Shown here piece by piece: positions 44,520 to 56,282 of a DNA stretch of 64,000 nt. The notes beneath the pieces are model-generated. The model had not been told where the DNA came from. It worked only from the letters and a program-made list of their open reading frames with translations, and did not search any database. Every line of letters starts with the position of its first letter. The stretch's first letter is position 1. The translations under genes and the position numbers were made by a program. The DNA is from Thinopyrum elongatum (lineage: Eukaryota; Streptophyta; Magnoliopsida; Poales; Poaceae): positions 199,808,086-199,872,085 of the forward strand of contig CM022302.1 of assembly GCA_011799875.1 (NCBI GenBank). The letters are read 5' to 3'.

Positions 44520-45370
44520 GGCCCATTCAGGTCAAAAGGCCAGCCATTTGACTTGGTCAAAAGGTAGCGTCCTGGCCCACAGAAAGCCTGTTAACGTCCT
44601 GTTCGCATATAGCCCATTTAAAGCCCGCTAACTCACGGCCCTTTATAGCCTATCCGAATTAGGCGCAGTAGCGTCATATGGGCCATCCAATATTATTCCA
44701 GCCCGTTGTAACTTCCGGCCCATGTATGGCCCATGACGTCTTTCGGCCCATATGAGGCCCCTTGTAACTCTTGGCCCATAAACGGCCCGTAGTGACACTG
44801 GCCCAAAATGAATAGTATATCACTTTATACCCATTAACGGCCCATTATTCCATTGGGCCATTTCGAGCCCGTGTTATCTTTCAGCCTTCTAAGGGCCCAT
44901 TTATTATTGGGCTCATTTCTGGCATTCCATTACTTACGGTCCGTTACTGGCCTGTTCCGCTTATGGGCCAAATTCAACCCGTGGTTAAAGTCGGCCCGTC
45001 CGTGGCCCATTAATCCGTTGGGCCGTTTTCATAGCGTCATCAAATATGGCCCATTAACGACCAGTTATGCCTACCGGTAGAATTAAGCCCGTTGTACACA
45101 TCGGCCTATTAACGGCCCGTTATGGTTGGCTCATAAACAGACGATTCTGATTCTAGCCCGTTTATTGCCCATATTGCGGTCCGTTAATGGTCCACGAAAG
45201 TACGGCCCATGTTTGGCCAATCGATCAAACAGCCCGTAGAAGGCCCATTGAATCTGCGGGCCGTAGAAGGCCCATGGATCATACGGACCTTAGGAAGCCC
45301 ACTACAGCAGCCAGCAGGACCATGGTTACAATGGTCCGTATGTTACCCATGGTTATTGTGGCCTAGTTCT
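44520..45370. repeat. CACTA subterminal repeats (GGCCC-rich)
   Basis: Dozens of short units built from GGCCCAT, GGCCCGT, AACGGCCC and their complements, in both orientations. CACTA transposase proteins bind subterminal repeat arrays of this kind. Confidence 0.75.
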
Positions 45371-45637
45371 AAATAAAAAGGTTATCGCGGAAAAAGAACA
45401 GCAGCGACTACAAGCAAAAAAATAAACAAGACAATAAGGAAATAAATAAGCAAGGAACTTACGCTAGGATATTACGGCTATTACAAATATTACATCCACT
45501 GGGCATCAATGTTCGCCACCAGTGCAAATATCGTGAACAAAGCAGCATATTACATACGCTGGGCGTCTAAATTGGCCACCAGTGAAAATAAACGCGGCAG
45601 CAAAAAAGGTCCAGAACTGAAACCACTTCAGAAGAGC

Positions 45638-46075
45638 TCAAGAAACGATATCCTGGATACCCACCATGCTGGCAAGAAGCTTAGCAAGCTTATTAGTTTT
45701 CTCTTGTTTGGCGCTAAAATCGTCCAGCACTTGCTGTTGCACCAGAAAGTATGCATCTGAATTCTGCGGGGACTTCATCAGTCCTTCAGCTTCTTGCCGC
45801 AGCACAGCTGACTGATGCCTTTCAGCTTGTAGCTGAGACTGAAGAAGCCAAAGTGATTCAGGCAGCGAGTTCGAAGAGCTTGTGCCAGCGGTAGTGGCCA
45901 GTAACTCGAACACTACATCAACGCAGGACTTTGGGGTTGTCTCACTGTCTACAAGATAGTTTTTATCACTTTTCTTGGAGACTAGCAGGGTTGTCTCACT
46001 ATCTTGAACCTTATCTGCATTACTTTCTCTACCATTGCATAATGGGGTGCTCTTCTCCAATATTCGGTTCGCGTT
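45638..46075 (-). pseudogene. CACTA accessory protein, last exon
   Basis: The minus frame ends at a stop at 45640-45638. The upstream edge is a good acceptor, CTTGTAG at 46082-46076. The C-terminus is coiled-coil-like (LWLLQSQLQAERHQSAVLRQEA, then a Gln/Lys/Leu-rich stretch), as in plant En/Spm TnpA/Ptta-type proteins that bind the transposon ends. It is the 3' exon of a spliced gene whose preceding exon is 46450-46927. No transposase (DDE) domain is seen, so this would be the accessory, not the catalytic, protein. The family call rests on context and coiled coil. Confidence 0.5.
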
Positions 46076-46449
46076 CTACAAGAGAAACAAGCAGACACAT
46101 CACAGGTTTAGCATGTAGTATATGAAACTCATTTTGGTAAACCGGTTTAGTAGTAAGGTGGACAGGATAACAACATGAAACAAACATATATCTATGTACT
46201 ATAGTCACTATATTGTCTATATCATTCTAGTTTATGTTGCCAAATCAAGATAGAGACACAGCTCAAAGCATATCTTTTTAAGACATAGCAGCATAGACAG
46301 AATATAAGTGTGGGAAACTACACAGCACTAGCAACACTTGTAATGTGCATGACATGAGAACATAACTGTTTATACAACTGAAACTAAAATCAACATAGAG
46401 CAAGAGTTAGAATAGCAATCCAGTTAAATAAATAGGTTTAAAACATACC

Positions 46450-46927
46450 TGTTGCGTCATTGGAGTTTCAATTGGATCCTTCAAATTCGAAATTAGTTGG
46501 TATGAGTAAATACAGTGATGCAAGAGCAAAGGAGTATGGACCATAGCTACGGAATCTGACCTAAGAACAGTTGCTCTTCTGCTTTAAAGGTGGAGTTTGG
46601 GTTCGCTATGGTGGTCTTCGTGCTTTGGGCACTGCAGTTGATTTACAAACTGCTTGTGTGGGGGTACTCTGTGGTGCACATGGTGTTGTGTCAACTAGAA
46701 GTGGGTTACTATCTGCTGGGGTTCAGGTTAGCTGGGGTGTAGCTGGTTCTCTGTCCAATGATGTAGGTGTAAAATCTGGAAGAGTCTCGATTATGTGTGG
46801 TGGGGCTAGTTCGTGCGCCAGTACAACCATGGTTCTATCTGCATCGACGGGTAGCACCGTCTTTTGTGAAGAACGGGTTTTTACTCCCTTAGATACTGCC
46901 ATCACCCCCTCCAATTCAAATGGCTGA
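46450..46927 (-). pseudogene. CACTA accessory protein, upstream exon, truncated
   Basis: Minus strand, ending at a donor ACAG|GTATGT at about 46449. The intron 46449-46076 is AT-rich with no ORF. The translated text is rich in Pro, Thr and Ser (LPVDADRTMVVLAHELAPPH, then DTTPCAPQSTPT), a disordered region. In-frame stops include TGA near 46735 and TAG near 46608. The exon is cut at 46927 by the LA-related element. It is clearly a pseudogene; I link it to the downstream exon by orientation and splice signals. Confidence 0.45.
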
Positions 46928-48022
46928 TGTCGGGACCCTGATCCTAAGTCACACTAATCTAGCATGTAACACATCATATCACTTTGCAACCTCACGCATG
47001 GTATTCCCACGGCTGCAGCCTTACCTTGGTCGGGACCGTTTGCGCCTTTTGGCTCACATATATGATTGTGTCGCTAGCATCCATATGACAGAGAACCCGA
47101 GCCGACATGACTAGTCGTAAACCCAAGGTGGCATAAACTTACAGGGACAGGCATACATGACCCAGCAATGCATGTGTCGGTCAGCAGCGAGTGTAACCGG
47201 GCTGTAGCAAGCTATCAGGACTCCGGTAAACACCGCGTGACATTTCCCCATAGGGACAGACACAAAAGCAAAGAAGGACACATGCCGATCAATCCATGTG
47301 TTTCGGTGGAAGCACCAAGAGACATTTCCCCATAAGGAAGGCTACCAACAATAAACAACTAGGTGTCGAAGCCCACACATACCAAAGCATTTCAATAACA
47401 TACACATAATATGCTCGATATGTGTAGATACATCATGGCATCACAACATAACTCTACGACTCAAAGTTTTAATTAAAAGGCTCTGAGGAGCCATACATAG
47501 TATGATATTACAAACATGGGTCTCATGACCCAACATACAGAGTCACACAAGCAACAAGCACATGCGGAAGCTAATCCTGTCTGAGTACAGACAGCTGAAA
47601 AGAAAGAAGGATAGGAAGCCTAGCAATCTACAGAACCTTCCATAGGAACCAGACCTCTGTCTGGGATTACCAAGCTAATTGTCGAAGCCCACGAAGAACT
47701 ACTAGTGAGACTGAAGTCTCTCTGCAAATGCAAAGGAAGACAACACTTTTTCAGATTTCACCATGGCTAAGTCAAGGGAACGAAATCTGGATGATCAACC
47801 AAGAGACATTTAGCACTGCACTTCTAAGGTTCTCCTTGATGTACCAGCATAACCCAATATTGTTCGGTATCTAGAACATCAAGTAAAGGTCAGACTTCAG
47901 GAGCACAAAGGATCCATAAGGAACAACTTCTAGAATAAGTCATATGAAATCCTCATGGGGAAGCGACCAACTTTTTCAATCAAGATACTACAATAATAGG
48001 TCTTCCAGATAAGTGTGTTGGC
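46928..48022 (-). mobile_element. LA-related element, LTR end and adjoining sequence
   Basis: 46928-47730 is the reverse complement of the last ~815 bp of the LA LTR (14720-15541) with about 10-15% visible differences. It starts exactly at the LTR terminus (TGTCGGGACCCTGATCC). Homology stops at about 47730 at a TTTGCAG word. The next ~290 bp match nothing else here. E3 interrupts it at 48022. A second piece follows E3 at 57943-58223. Confidence 0.8.
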
Positions 48023-49679
48023 TGTAGGATCGAAAGTATGTCTAGAGGGGGGTGATTAGACTACTTGACCAAATACAAATCTAGCCTTTTCCAAATTTTA
48101 AGTCTTGGCAGATTTTAGCAACTTAGCACAAGTCAAGCAATCAACCTACACATGCAAATCTAAGAGTATAGCAGCGGAATGTAAATCATTGCATATGAAG
48201 GTAAAGGGGAGGAGTTTGGAGGGAGCAAACGCAATGTAGACACAGAGATTTTTGGCGTGGTTCCGATAGGTGGTGCTATCGTACGTCCACGTTGATGGAA
48301 ACTTCAACCCACGAAGGGTAATGGTTGCGCGAGTGCACGGAGGGCTCCACCCACGAAGGGTCCACGAAGAAGCAACCTTGTCTATCCCACCATGGCCATC
48401 GCCCACGAAGGACTTGCCTCACTAGGGGAGATCTTCACGAAATAGGCGATCTCCTTGCCCTTACAAACTCCTTGGTTCAACTCCACAATCTTGACAGAGG
48501 CTCCCAAGTGGCACCTAACCAATCTAGGAGACACCACTCTCCAAAAGGTAATAGATGGTGTGTTGATGATGAACTCCTTGCTCTTGTGCTTCAAATGATA
48601 GCCTCCCCAACACTCAACTCTCTCTCACAGATTTGGATATGGTGGAAAGATGATTTGAGTGGAAAGCAACTTGGGGAAGGCTAGAGATTAAGATTCTTGT
48701 GGTTGGATTGGAATATCTTGGTCTCAACACATGAGTAGGTGGTTCTCTCTCAGAAAATGAATGTTGGAAGTGTAGGCATGTTCTGATGGCTCTCCTCACG
48801 AATGGAGGAAGGGTGGAGGGGTATATATAGCCTCCACACAAAATCTAACCGTTACACACAATTTACCAAACTCGGTGGGACCGAATAGTGAAACTCGGTC
48901 AGACCGATTTAGTTCAAAATGTGAACATTAGGATTTTCGATGGGACCAATATGTCAACTCGGTGAGACCAATTTCGTTAGGGTTAGGGCATAACGTAATC
49001 TCGGTGAGACCGATCACATGAACTCGGTGAGACCGATTTCTGTAATAGGCAAACAGAGAGTTGGTCAGGCAAACTCGATGGGACCGATCGCTCATTTCGG
49101 TGAGACCGAAACGTTATGAAGAGGAAACAGAGAGTTTGCATTGCGAACTCGGTGGGACCGATCGCTCATCTTGGTTAGACCAAAACGTTACGAAGGGAAA
49201 CAGAGAGTTAGCAATCCCATCTCGGTGAGACCGAGATCCCTATTGGTGAGACCGAACTGATTAGGGTTTCTGGCAGTGGCTATGTCAAATGAACTCGGTG
49301 GCACCAGATAGATCAAATCGGTGGGGCCGAGTTTGACTTTTGGTTTGGGACAAATGTGGATATGAGAAAGTGGTTGAGGGTTTTGGAGCATATCACTAAG
49401 CATTTTGAGCAAGCAAGCCATTAAGCAACACCTCATCCCCTTTTAATAGTATTGGCTTTCCTATGGACTCAATGTGATCTTGGATCACTAAAATGAAAAG
49501 AGTAGAGTCTTGAGCTTGAGCCAATATGTGTCCTTAGCATTTTGAGGGGTCCACATCTCTAGTCCATGCCATGCCAATCATTGAACTTTGTGAAATGATC
49601 ATCTTGAACGAGTATTAGTTCAATGAGATATATGTTGTTAAGAATTACCAAAACCACCCAGGGATTAGTTGCACTTTCA
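48023..49679 (-). repeat. E3 3' LTR (1657 bp)
   Basis: Plus-strand ends TGTAGGATCG and GCACTTTCA. Contains TATATATA (48822-48829) and the palindrome array (48870-49335), which lies upstream of the TATA box in element orientation. Confidence 0.95.
48870..49335 (-). repeat. TCGGTNNNACCGA array in E3 3' LTR
   Basis: About 14 copies, half of them perfect, mostly as TCGGTGAGACCGA and TCGGTGGGACCGA. The 5' LTR has the matching array at 57130-57595. Confidence 0.88.
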
Positions 49680-49698
49680 ATCTCCCCCTTTTTGGTAA
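49680..49698 (-). other. E3 polypurine tract
   Basis: The minus strand reads ACCAAAAAGGGGGAGAT immediately before the 3' LTR. Confidence 0.85.
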
Positions 49699-50199
49699 TT
49701 GATGACAACATATAGATCAAAGCTTCGACACATGATAATAAGAATGAAGTATATCGTCGCTTTGAGAAGTATGTGATAAGCAAGAGCTCCCCCTTAATTT
49801 GTCATTATTTAAAATTTGCTTTTGAATGCAAATGCACAATCGATTAGGATCATGGGTTACTCTTTCATGTCACATACATCTTGGTGGAGCGCTCAAAATG
49901 ATGGAATATGAAAAAATATGCACTCATCACCAAGACAAAGTGAATGATCATACAAGAGAGATAAATAATGTCATCATCCAAGCACAAACATTAATGTAGG
50001 TTATGATCAAACACATGACCATAAGTATCTCACACACATAAACATAGAATATCAACCAAGCAAGCACACAAAAAGTAGCAAAGAGAATGGCAAAAAGAAG
50101 CAAGCACTCTCTCTCTCGAAGCCTATGATCTATACACTTTCTCCCCCTTTGGCAACAAGTTACCAAAAATCTTGAAAATGCATAGTGCTATGCGTCTCT
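49699..50199 (-). other. E3 3' untranslated region
   Basis: About 500 bp of AT-rich sequence between the large ORF and the polypurine tract, without an ORF or recognised motif. Confidence 0.7.
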
Positions 50200-52260
50200 C
50201 TAGGCTTGATCTTCGGGAGGTGGTGTAGAGAGGACTCCAAGAACAAATGCATCTATTGAGGTTGTTGGAGCTGGTGGAGTTGCAACCGGAGGGGCAACTG
50301 AAGCTGTAGCTGCAGGTGCTGATGCAGTAGCTCTTGTATCTGTCACAGGCATTGCTGCAGATCTCTGTGCCCTAGGCACTCTCTGAAAAGCATCTATGGT
50401 AGCTTTCCCTTTCCTCTCTTCAGCTTCTTCCTGGAGCTGCTCAACAGCTGTCTGCATCTCTGTCACCTTCAAGTCCAGATCATAAAACTTTGTTTCAATG
50501 ATCCTCTCCAGGCTCTCTTGATTCTGAGTCAGGGTGACCAAACCTTTCTCAATCCTCAAAGTTGCTTGAATGAGATAGCCAAGTTGATCTTGTTTTGACT
50601 TGAGAAAAACTTGAGATGCCTCTTCAACACTTGGCATCTTGGCTGCCTTCTCTGCCTTTGCTTTCTCCCTCTTTTCTTGAGCCTCTACTGATGTAGGATC
50701 TGTAGCATCCATGACAACTGTGTTGTCCTCAAAATCAGGTCTCAAGGGAAGGTGCTCTTTGTCCAACAGATATATGCCTTTGCCCATCTTGGAGTTGATG
50801 AGCATCTGAATGTGTGGAGCATACCCACATGATCTCTTTTGGTCTGCTGCAGTTCTCTTGATGGTTTCAACTATCAAGCTCATCACCTTGAATTTTTGGG
50901 GCACATCAAACAACAGAAGCAAATTGATGGAGTGGCCTCTGATCATCCTGTGATCTCCTGATTTGGGCAACAAGGTGTGCCTCAAGATGGTGTTAATAGT
51001 GGCCAGTCCAGACAATAGATAATATACAGAGCCTATCTTGTGAGTCTCCAAGGCTTTGTCAGGAATCTCCTTATACATGTTGGCCATGGAGTTGTGATCT
51101 TTCTTGCGCTTTTCATAGACATCAGTGTCATCCTCTTGCTCTTCAGGGGCATTGATAAGCTTGGCCCATTCTGCAACTGTTGATTGGTACCTTGTACCTT
51201 CAGACATCCATACAATCCTTCCATTTGGATAGAAATGAGCTGTAGAATAGAATTGCATAATGAGCTCATCATTCCACTTGGTAAGCTTCTGACTCACAAA
51301 AGTGTCTTCTCCATTGAGTCTGAAACTTTCATGCACTCCTGGGAAGTAGTCTTCATTTTCATCAATGTATTCCCAATCAACCCATCTCATGTCACTGACT
51401 ATGGGCTTCTTATCCAATAGAATTGTCTCATAAAAGTCCTGGTGCTCCTTGGTGTCAAATCTATAGTCCACAGCAGTCCTTCTCCTCACAGCATATGGAT
51501 CTGATTGTCTTCACAATCTGAGACATGCATCCTTTCTTTCCTTCATGTTTTCAGCTACTGGATGATTATCATCATGATCAGGGATCTTTGGCTTCAACTT
51601 TCTAAGCTCTTGGGCTTCCTCTTCTTCTTCCATTTCAGGCACTGGGGCCTTGTTCTTTTCTGCAGCAGGTATGTTTATGGTGCTCCTCTTTGGTGCAGCC
51701 TTAGAGGCTTGAGCAGTAGCTTTGGGGGCAGTCTTGGGCTTTGATGGAGCAACCCAAGACTTGATGGCATCCCCCATCAACTTCTGAGCTTTGGGTGCTG
51801 GTGCAGCATCCTCTTCTTCATCTTCTTCTTCAGCTGGATCTCTCATCATAGAGGGTTTGCCAATCACTCTGGCTGTTGTCTTCTTGACCCTTTCCTTTCT
51901 CTTCTAGCCCTCACCAGTCTACTCAACAGTTGATTTGGAGGCTTCAAGGGTTGAGGCTCTGGCCTTAGACATGGGCACTCTCTTGGCAGGAGCTTTCTTG
52001 TGCAACACAGGCTTGGTTGAAGCTATAGTGCCAAATTCTTTCTTGACAACTTTCTTCTTTGAGCTGACCTCTTCCTCAACAGCAACATAGTCTTCATCTT
52101 CAGAATCTGAGTTTCTCTTTCTCCTTGTCCTGGTAGCTGCTTTGGGTAAGTTGCTTGGGGTGCTTCTGCTACCCTCATCATAGCTGCCAGAGGGACTAGT
52201 GCCCTCACTCAAGCTAACTTGCTCCTCAGACTTGTTCTGGCTGTCACTTTGATCTGACAT
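50200..52260 (-). pseudogene. E3 large ORF in the env position
   Basis: A single frame of about 686 codons from the ATG at 52260 (MSDQSDSQ) to 50200, broken only by three in-frame stops: 51921-51919 (TAG), 51906-51904 (TAG) and 51513-51511 (TGA). The N-terminal third is disordered, rich in Ser, Lys, Ala and Glu/Asp with basic clusters (RTRRKR). A globular part follows (51480-50740), with YRFDTKEHQDFYETI, FYSTAHFYPNGRIVWM and a hydrophobic SINLLLLF block. A coiled coil lies at about 50620-50410. The tail is Ala/Pro/Thr-rich. I see no signal peptide and no convincing transmembrane segment, so 'env-like' describes position only. Similar domains occur in plant retrotransposon ORFs annotated as putative plant transposon protein. 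Function unknown. Confidence 0.75.
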
Positions 52261-54013
52261 AGCTGACACTGCAAACTGACCCTGTGAATAGATGTAGTTT
52301 AGATAGAGTGGATGAGCATCACAAAGTGCAGAGATTTTGCAAAACAATTGAGTCAAAAATTTAGTTTTAGTTTTCCACAGAAAGCATTTCGGAGCTACCG
52401 ATTTGTTAAACTCGGTGACACCGAAGCAACATAAGAGTCTAAACTAGTGGAATCGGTCGGACCGAGACACAGTTCGGTGACTCTGAGATTGCTAGGGTTT
52501 CACTGAGAGTTGAACTCGGTCGCACCGATTCGTAAGTTTCGGTCAGACCGAAAATTACAAGTGCAATGGCCTAGGCCAAATCGGTGAGACCGATTTCTAC
52601 AACTCGGTCGGTCCGAGATGAGTTCGGCGGAAACTTAACCCTAAATTTTTGAATCAAAACTAATCTAAAGGAAGTTTTTGCTGGATAGAGTAATCCCATA
52701 CGTGGTAAGAATCATGGCATTGACCTAAGTGCAGGAATCGGAGGTAAAGATTGCACATAGGGGTCGAGTTCATACCCTAACTCGGCGGTGAACTCGCTAC
52801 GGCGGCAACGGCGGCGAAGATTCCCGTTGATGGCGGCGGAGACCAGTGGCTGGAGGTCACTGGCGACGAGAGGACAATCCGAAGACCCGAGTCGGCAGAG
52901 CAGGACACGCGCGGATGAAAAGGTTTCGGAGAAATTTCCAAAATTTGACCCGTTGGTAAATATATCCTGACCCTGTCGGTGTGACCGAGTGGAACAACTC
53001 GGTAGCACCGAGATGCAGAATCGCAAGCGGTTACTGCAACTCGGTGTGACCGAATGGTTCTAATCAGTTGCACCGAGATTGAAAACCTAGATCAACTCAG
53101 TGAACTAGGTATGACCGAAAAGGATGAATCGGTCAGACCGAAATACACAGAGAGGTTTTGGAAGTTTAAGTCTATGACGAATCGGTGACTCCGAGTGCTC
53201 CTCACCCAGAGGGTTCGAATATGACTTGATCAAACTTTGTGATGTAGCAAGAATAGAGTTTGAGACGAGAAAAGCATAGATAGCTAAACGAAGTTCTTAG
53301 GCATTCTTGTCCATCCATTTGGCAGAAGAAACATATCAAACAATCAAAGCAACAAATGGATGTCCTCGAATGAGAAAAATATGCAACCAACATGCTCACA
53401 CAATAAAATGGCAAATGAAATATGTGACAAAGCATGCACAAACACTCTAGCATCTATCAAGCAATTGGCAATGACTAGATCATCTATATATGAGTATATT
53501 GACTTAGGAGTCAAATGACAACATTTGATCATAGGTCATACTCATCGTTTAAGCACAAGTGGGGTTACCACTTTTACATAAAGCATTGTTGTGTTCACAC
53601 CATTAGAGTTGCTTTAGCTCAATTCTTAGAGTAAAGCTCCCCCTAGATGTGATGTCCCCCCTAAGAGGGATGAACTAACCTTGGGTTTTTTCGATGATGA
53701 CTTCATGTAGATGTTGAAGATGTGGATGCTCAATTTTGATGTAGATCATTTGGAGCAATCCATTGGAGTGAGTTGCACTTCCAATGCCTACATGGGTTAG
53801 TCCCACAAGGAACAAACAAGGATATCCATAGACATAGAGTGAAGTACACACAAGATGATGTCCATGAAAGCATTAGGTTACCTTGTCCCTTGTCTTACCA
53901 ACAAGAGGGTTTGTGACTCCTTGAACTAGTGCAAGATGTGGAAGATGATTGCACTTGTTCTTGCCAAAATGATATGAGTGAAATATGTTGGCGGAGTCAC
54001 CCTCAAGAATTCT
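52261..54013 (-). other. E3 spacer between gag and large ORF
   Basis: About 1.75 kb with no conserved ORF. 52380-53200 carries a second TCGGTNNNACCGA array; a GC-rich island lies at 52780-52960. 53220-54013 is AT-rich and featureless. In an autonomous Copia this is where protease, integrase, RT and RNase H would be. Confidence 0.75.
52380..53200 (-). repeat. TCGGTNNNACCGA array in E3 interior
   Basis: About 15 copies of the LTR-type palindrome, interrupted by a GC-rich stretch. The second half includes TCGGTCAGACCGA and variants such as TCGGTAGCACCGA. Confidence 0.82.
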
Positions 54014-56198
54014 CTAGTTCTTCTTATTCGGGATCCACATCATCTTGATGGGAATCCTTGGAGTTGTAGTCGTACTTGATGAAGTAGAACTTGATGTAGT
54101 CTTGGGAACCCACTTGACCAAGGCCTTAGGAGCTTCTTCAAATGCATCAATCTCCTCTTGAAGCTTGCCCTTGCCTTTTTGCTTGACGTCTTGTGGTGGA
54201 AGATCATCTTGAGCTTGTGTCCCCTCGAAGGAAGTAGGATCATACTTCTCTTGTTGAGGAACAAACTTCGTCTTGGGGTATTGATCTTCTTCCCACTCAA
54301 CTCCATTGGCATTGAACTTTCGTTCAAAACCAACACCTTGATTCTTCCGGTGCCTTCCTTGCTTGCGTACAATTTCCTCAAATTGCTTACTTCCGGCAAG
54401 GCTCTTGTAAACACCTTTCTCTATAATTCCCTTCAATAAGCTATTTTCTTGCTCAAGTGTAACTTGGCTAAGAGAATCATTAGTGGAATCAAGAGAACTA
54501 CTAGAAGCAACAATATTGGATTTAGCATGATTATTGTTACTACTAGAAGAAGAATCTTTCTTACTCTTGTTGCTAGATTTTACTTGTGGCATGTAAGTAG
54601 ACAAGAGTAAATGCTTGGCAATGTAAGAAGAACTTTTCTTACGAAGATCATCATTGATTGCTTTTAAGAACCCATGCTCTTGCTCTAGATTGAGCTTTTC
54701 AAAGCGTAGTTTCTCATGAGTCTTTAAAAGCTCTCGATGATCTTCTAAAGTAGTTTCATGGGCTAACTTAAGAGTGTTTAGTTCTTTAGTTAGACGCTCA
54801 ATCTCCTTCTTATCATCATCATTCGTTTTATCTTGTTTAGCATGATTAATAGCAAGTTCATCATAGTTTTCATCACTAGAGTTGTCAACAAGTAAATCAT
54901 CATCACCTAGCAAATCATCTTCATCACTATTGAAATCAACATACTCAGGGTGTGATACCTTTGGGTCTTTAGCCATGAAGCATCTTCCAATTCCTTCATT
55001 TGGTGAGTCAAATATGTCATAGGAGTTGGTTGACACAAGTGCTAGACCGGCAACACCTTCATCTTGAGTATATTCGGAGTCGGAGTGATAACTTCTCTCG
55101 GAGTGGTGATCGGAGTCGGAGCCGGATACCCATTCACCAACATGAGCTTGATGTCTTCGTTTTGTATAGCTCCTTGATGACTTGTCCTTCCTTTCCGAAT
55201 CCTTGCTTCTGCGAGAGGTTCTTCGTTCATAACGATCATCTCTACTCCTTCTCTCCCTTGGAGGTGATTCTTCTCTTTTGCTTCTTCTTTTAGGTGAGTC
55301 TTCTGTTCTTTTGTAGGGAGTTGTACACTCATTGGAGTAGTGTCCGGGTCTTCCACAATTGTAGCAATTACGCGCACGACTAGAAGATCTTTTGTCATTG
55401 TAGGACCTTGACTTGGAACTTCTTTCCTTGCTTCTACTCTTGTAGAACTTGTTGAAGTTCTTCACCATTAGGCTCAATTCCTCATTGAAGGCTTGTTTTT
55501 CACTTGATGATGTAGGAGCATCACATGAGGCTTTGTAAGCACCACTAGACTTGTTGTGAGGCTCTTCTTTATCCTTGAGTGACATCTCATGAGCAAAAAT
55601 TCTTCCAATGACTTCAGTTGGCTTGAGATCTTTGTAATTTGGCATCATTTGGATCAATGTGCACACGGTGTCATATTTTCCATCCAAGGCTCTTAGGATC
55701 TTCTTGATGATGAATCTGTCGGTCATCTCTTCACTTCCTAAGCCGGCAATCTCATTTGTGATGAGAGCAAGCCTAGAGTACATTTCAACGACACCTTCAC
55801 CATCCTTCATTTTTAACTTGTCCAGCTGACTTTGAAGCACATCCAATTTGGATTCCTTGACGGAGTCGGTACCTTCGTGCATATCAATCAAAGTATCCCA
55901 AATTTCCTTTGCATTCTCAAGACGGCAGATTTTGTTGAATTCTTCGGGGCATAATCCGTTGAAGAGGATATCGCAAGCTTGAGCATTGTATTGCAACATC
56001 TTTAATTCTTCCGCGATAGCTTCATGATTTGGTTCTTTCCCATCAAAGAATTCACCTTGCAAAGCCAATACACACAATAGCCCAAACGGCGGGGTTATGT
56101 CCAAGAATATGCATTTTCATCTTATGCTTCCAACTAGCAAAATTAGTACCATCAAAGTAAGGACCTCTACGGTGGTAATTTCCCTCGCTAGACGCCAT
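54014..56198 (-). pseudogene. E3 gag
   Basis: Starts at the ATG at 56198 (MASSEGNYHR), 70 bp inside the primer site. A one-base insertion near 56060 shifts reading into the 696-codon frame (56104-54014), which is otherwise uninterrupted. Domains in order: UBN2-type capsid (about 56050-55600), a CCHC knuckle CYNCGRPGHYSNEC (about 55375-55335), a long Arg/Ser/Lys stretch (55310-55150), an acidic segment with a FMAKD word (55010-54850), a coiled coil (54830-54640), a Ser/Asn-rich part and a C-terminal module ending KMMWIPNKKN. The single shift makes it almost intact, in contrast to the other gags here. It would supply capsid or RNA-binding function for this pol-less element. Confidence 0.9.
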
Positions 56199-56268
56199 AC
56201 TCTCCTAGGTTGTGAAACCAAGGCTATGATCACCAAAGCTATGGAAATCAAGGCAAATGGAGACCAAA

Positions 56269-56280
56269 GCTCTGATAGCA
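56269..56280 (-). other. E3 primer binding site, one mismatch
   Basis: The minus strand reads TGCTATCAGAGC; the canonical initiator-Met site is TGGTATCAGAGC. Confidence 0.8.
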
Positions 56281-56282
56281 CT

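Larger units (their letters stand above)
44079..46927. mobile_element. CACTA (En/Spm-type) transposon, one end and partial gene
   Basis: Starts CACTACAAAAAAATAC at 44079, the usual CACTA terminus, with ttc as the 3-bp flank (44076-44078). A GGCCC-rich subterminal repeat region follows (44520-45370), then a minus-strand gene remnant (45638-46927). The other terminus is not seen: the sequence is cut at 46928 by the LA-related element. I find no TTTTTGTAGTG end in 44079-48022. It belongs in the E2 linker as an insertion; the remainder may lie beyond the right edge. Confidence 0.75.

Noticed and set aside
44520..45370. GGCCC-rich region considered as a CRISPR-like or satellite array
   Set aside because: Units are short, irregular and in both orientations, next to a CACTA terminus, which is the normal subterminal repeat pattern of that class.
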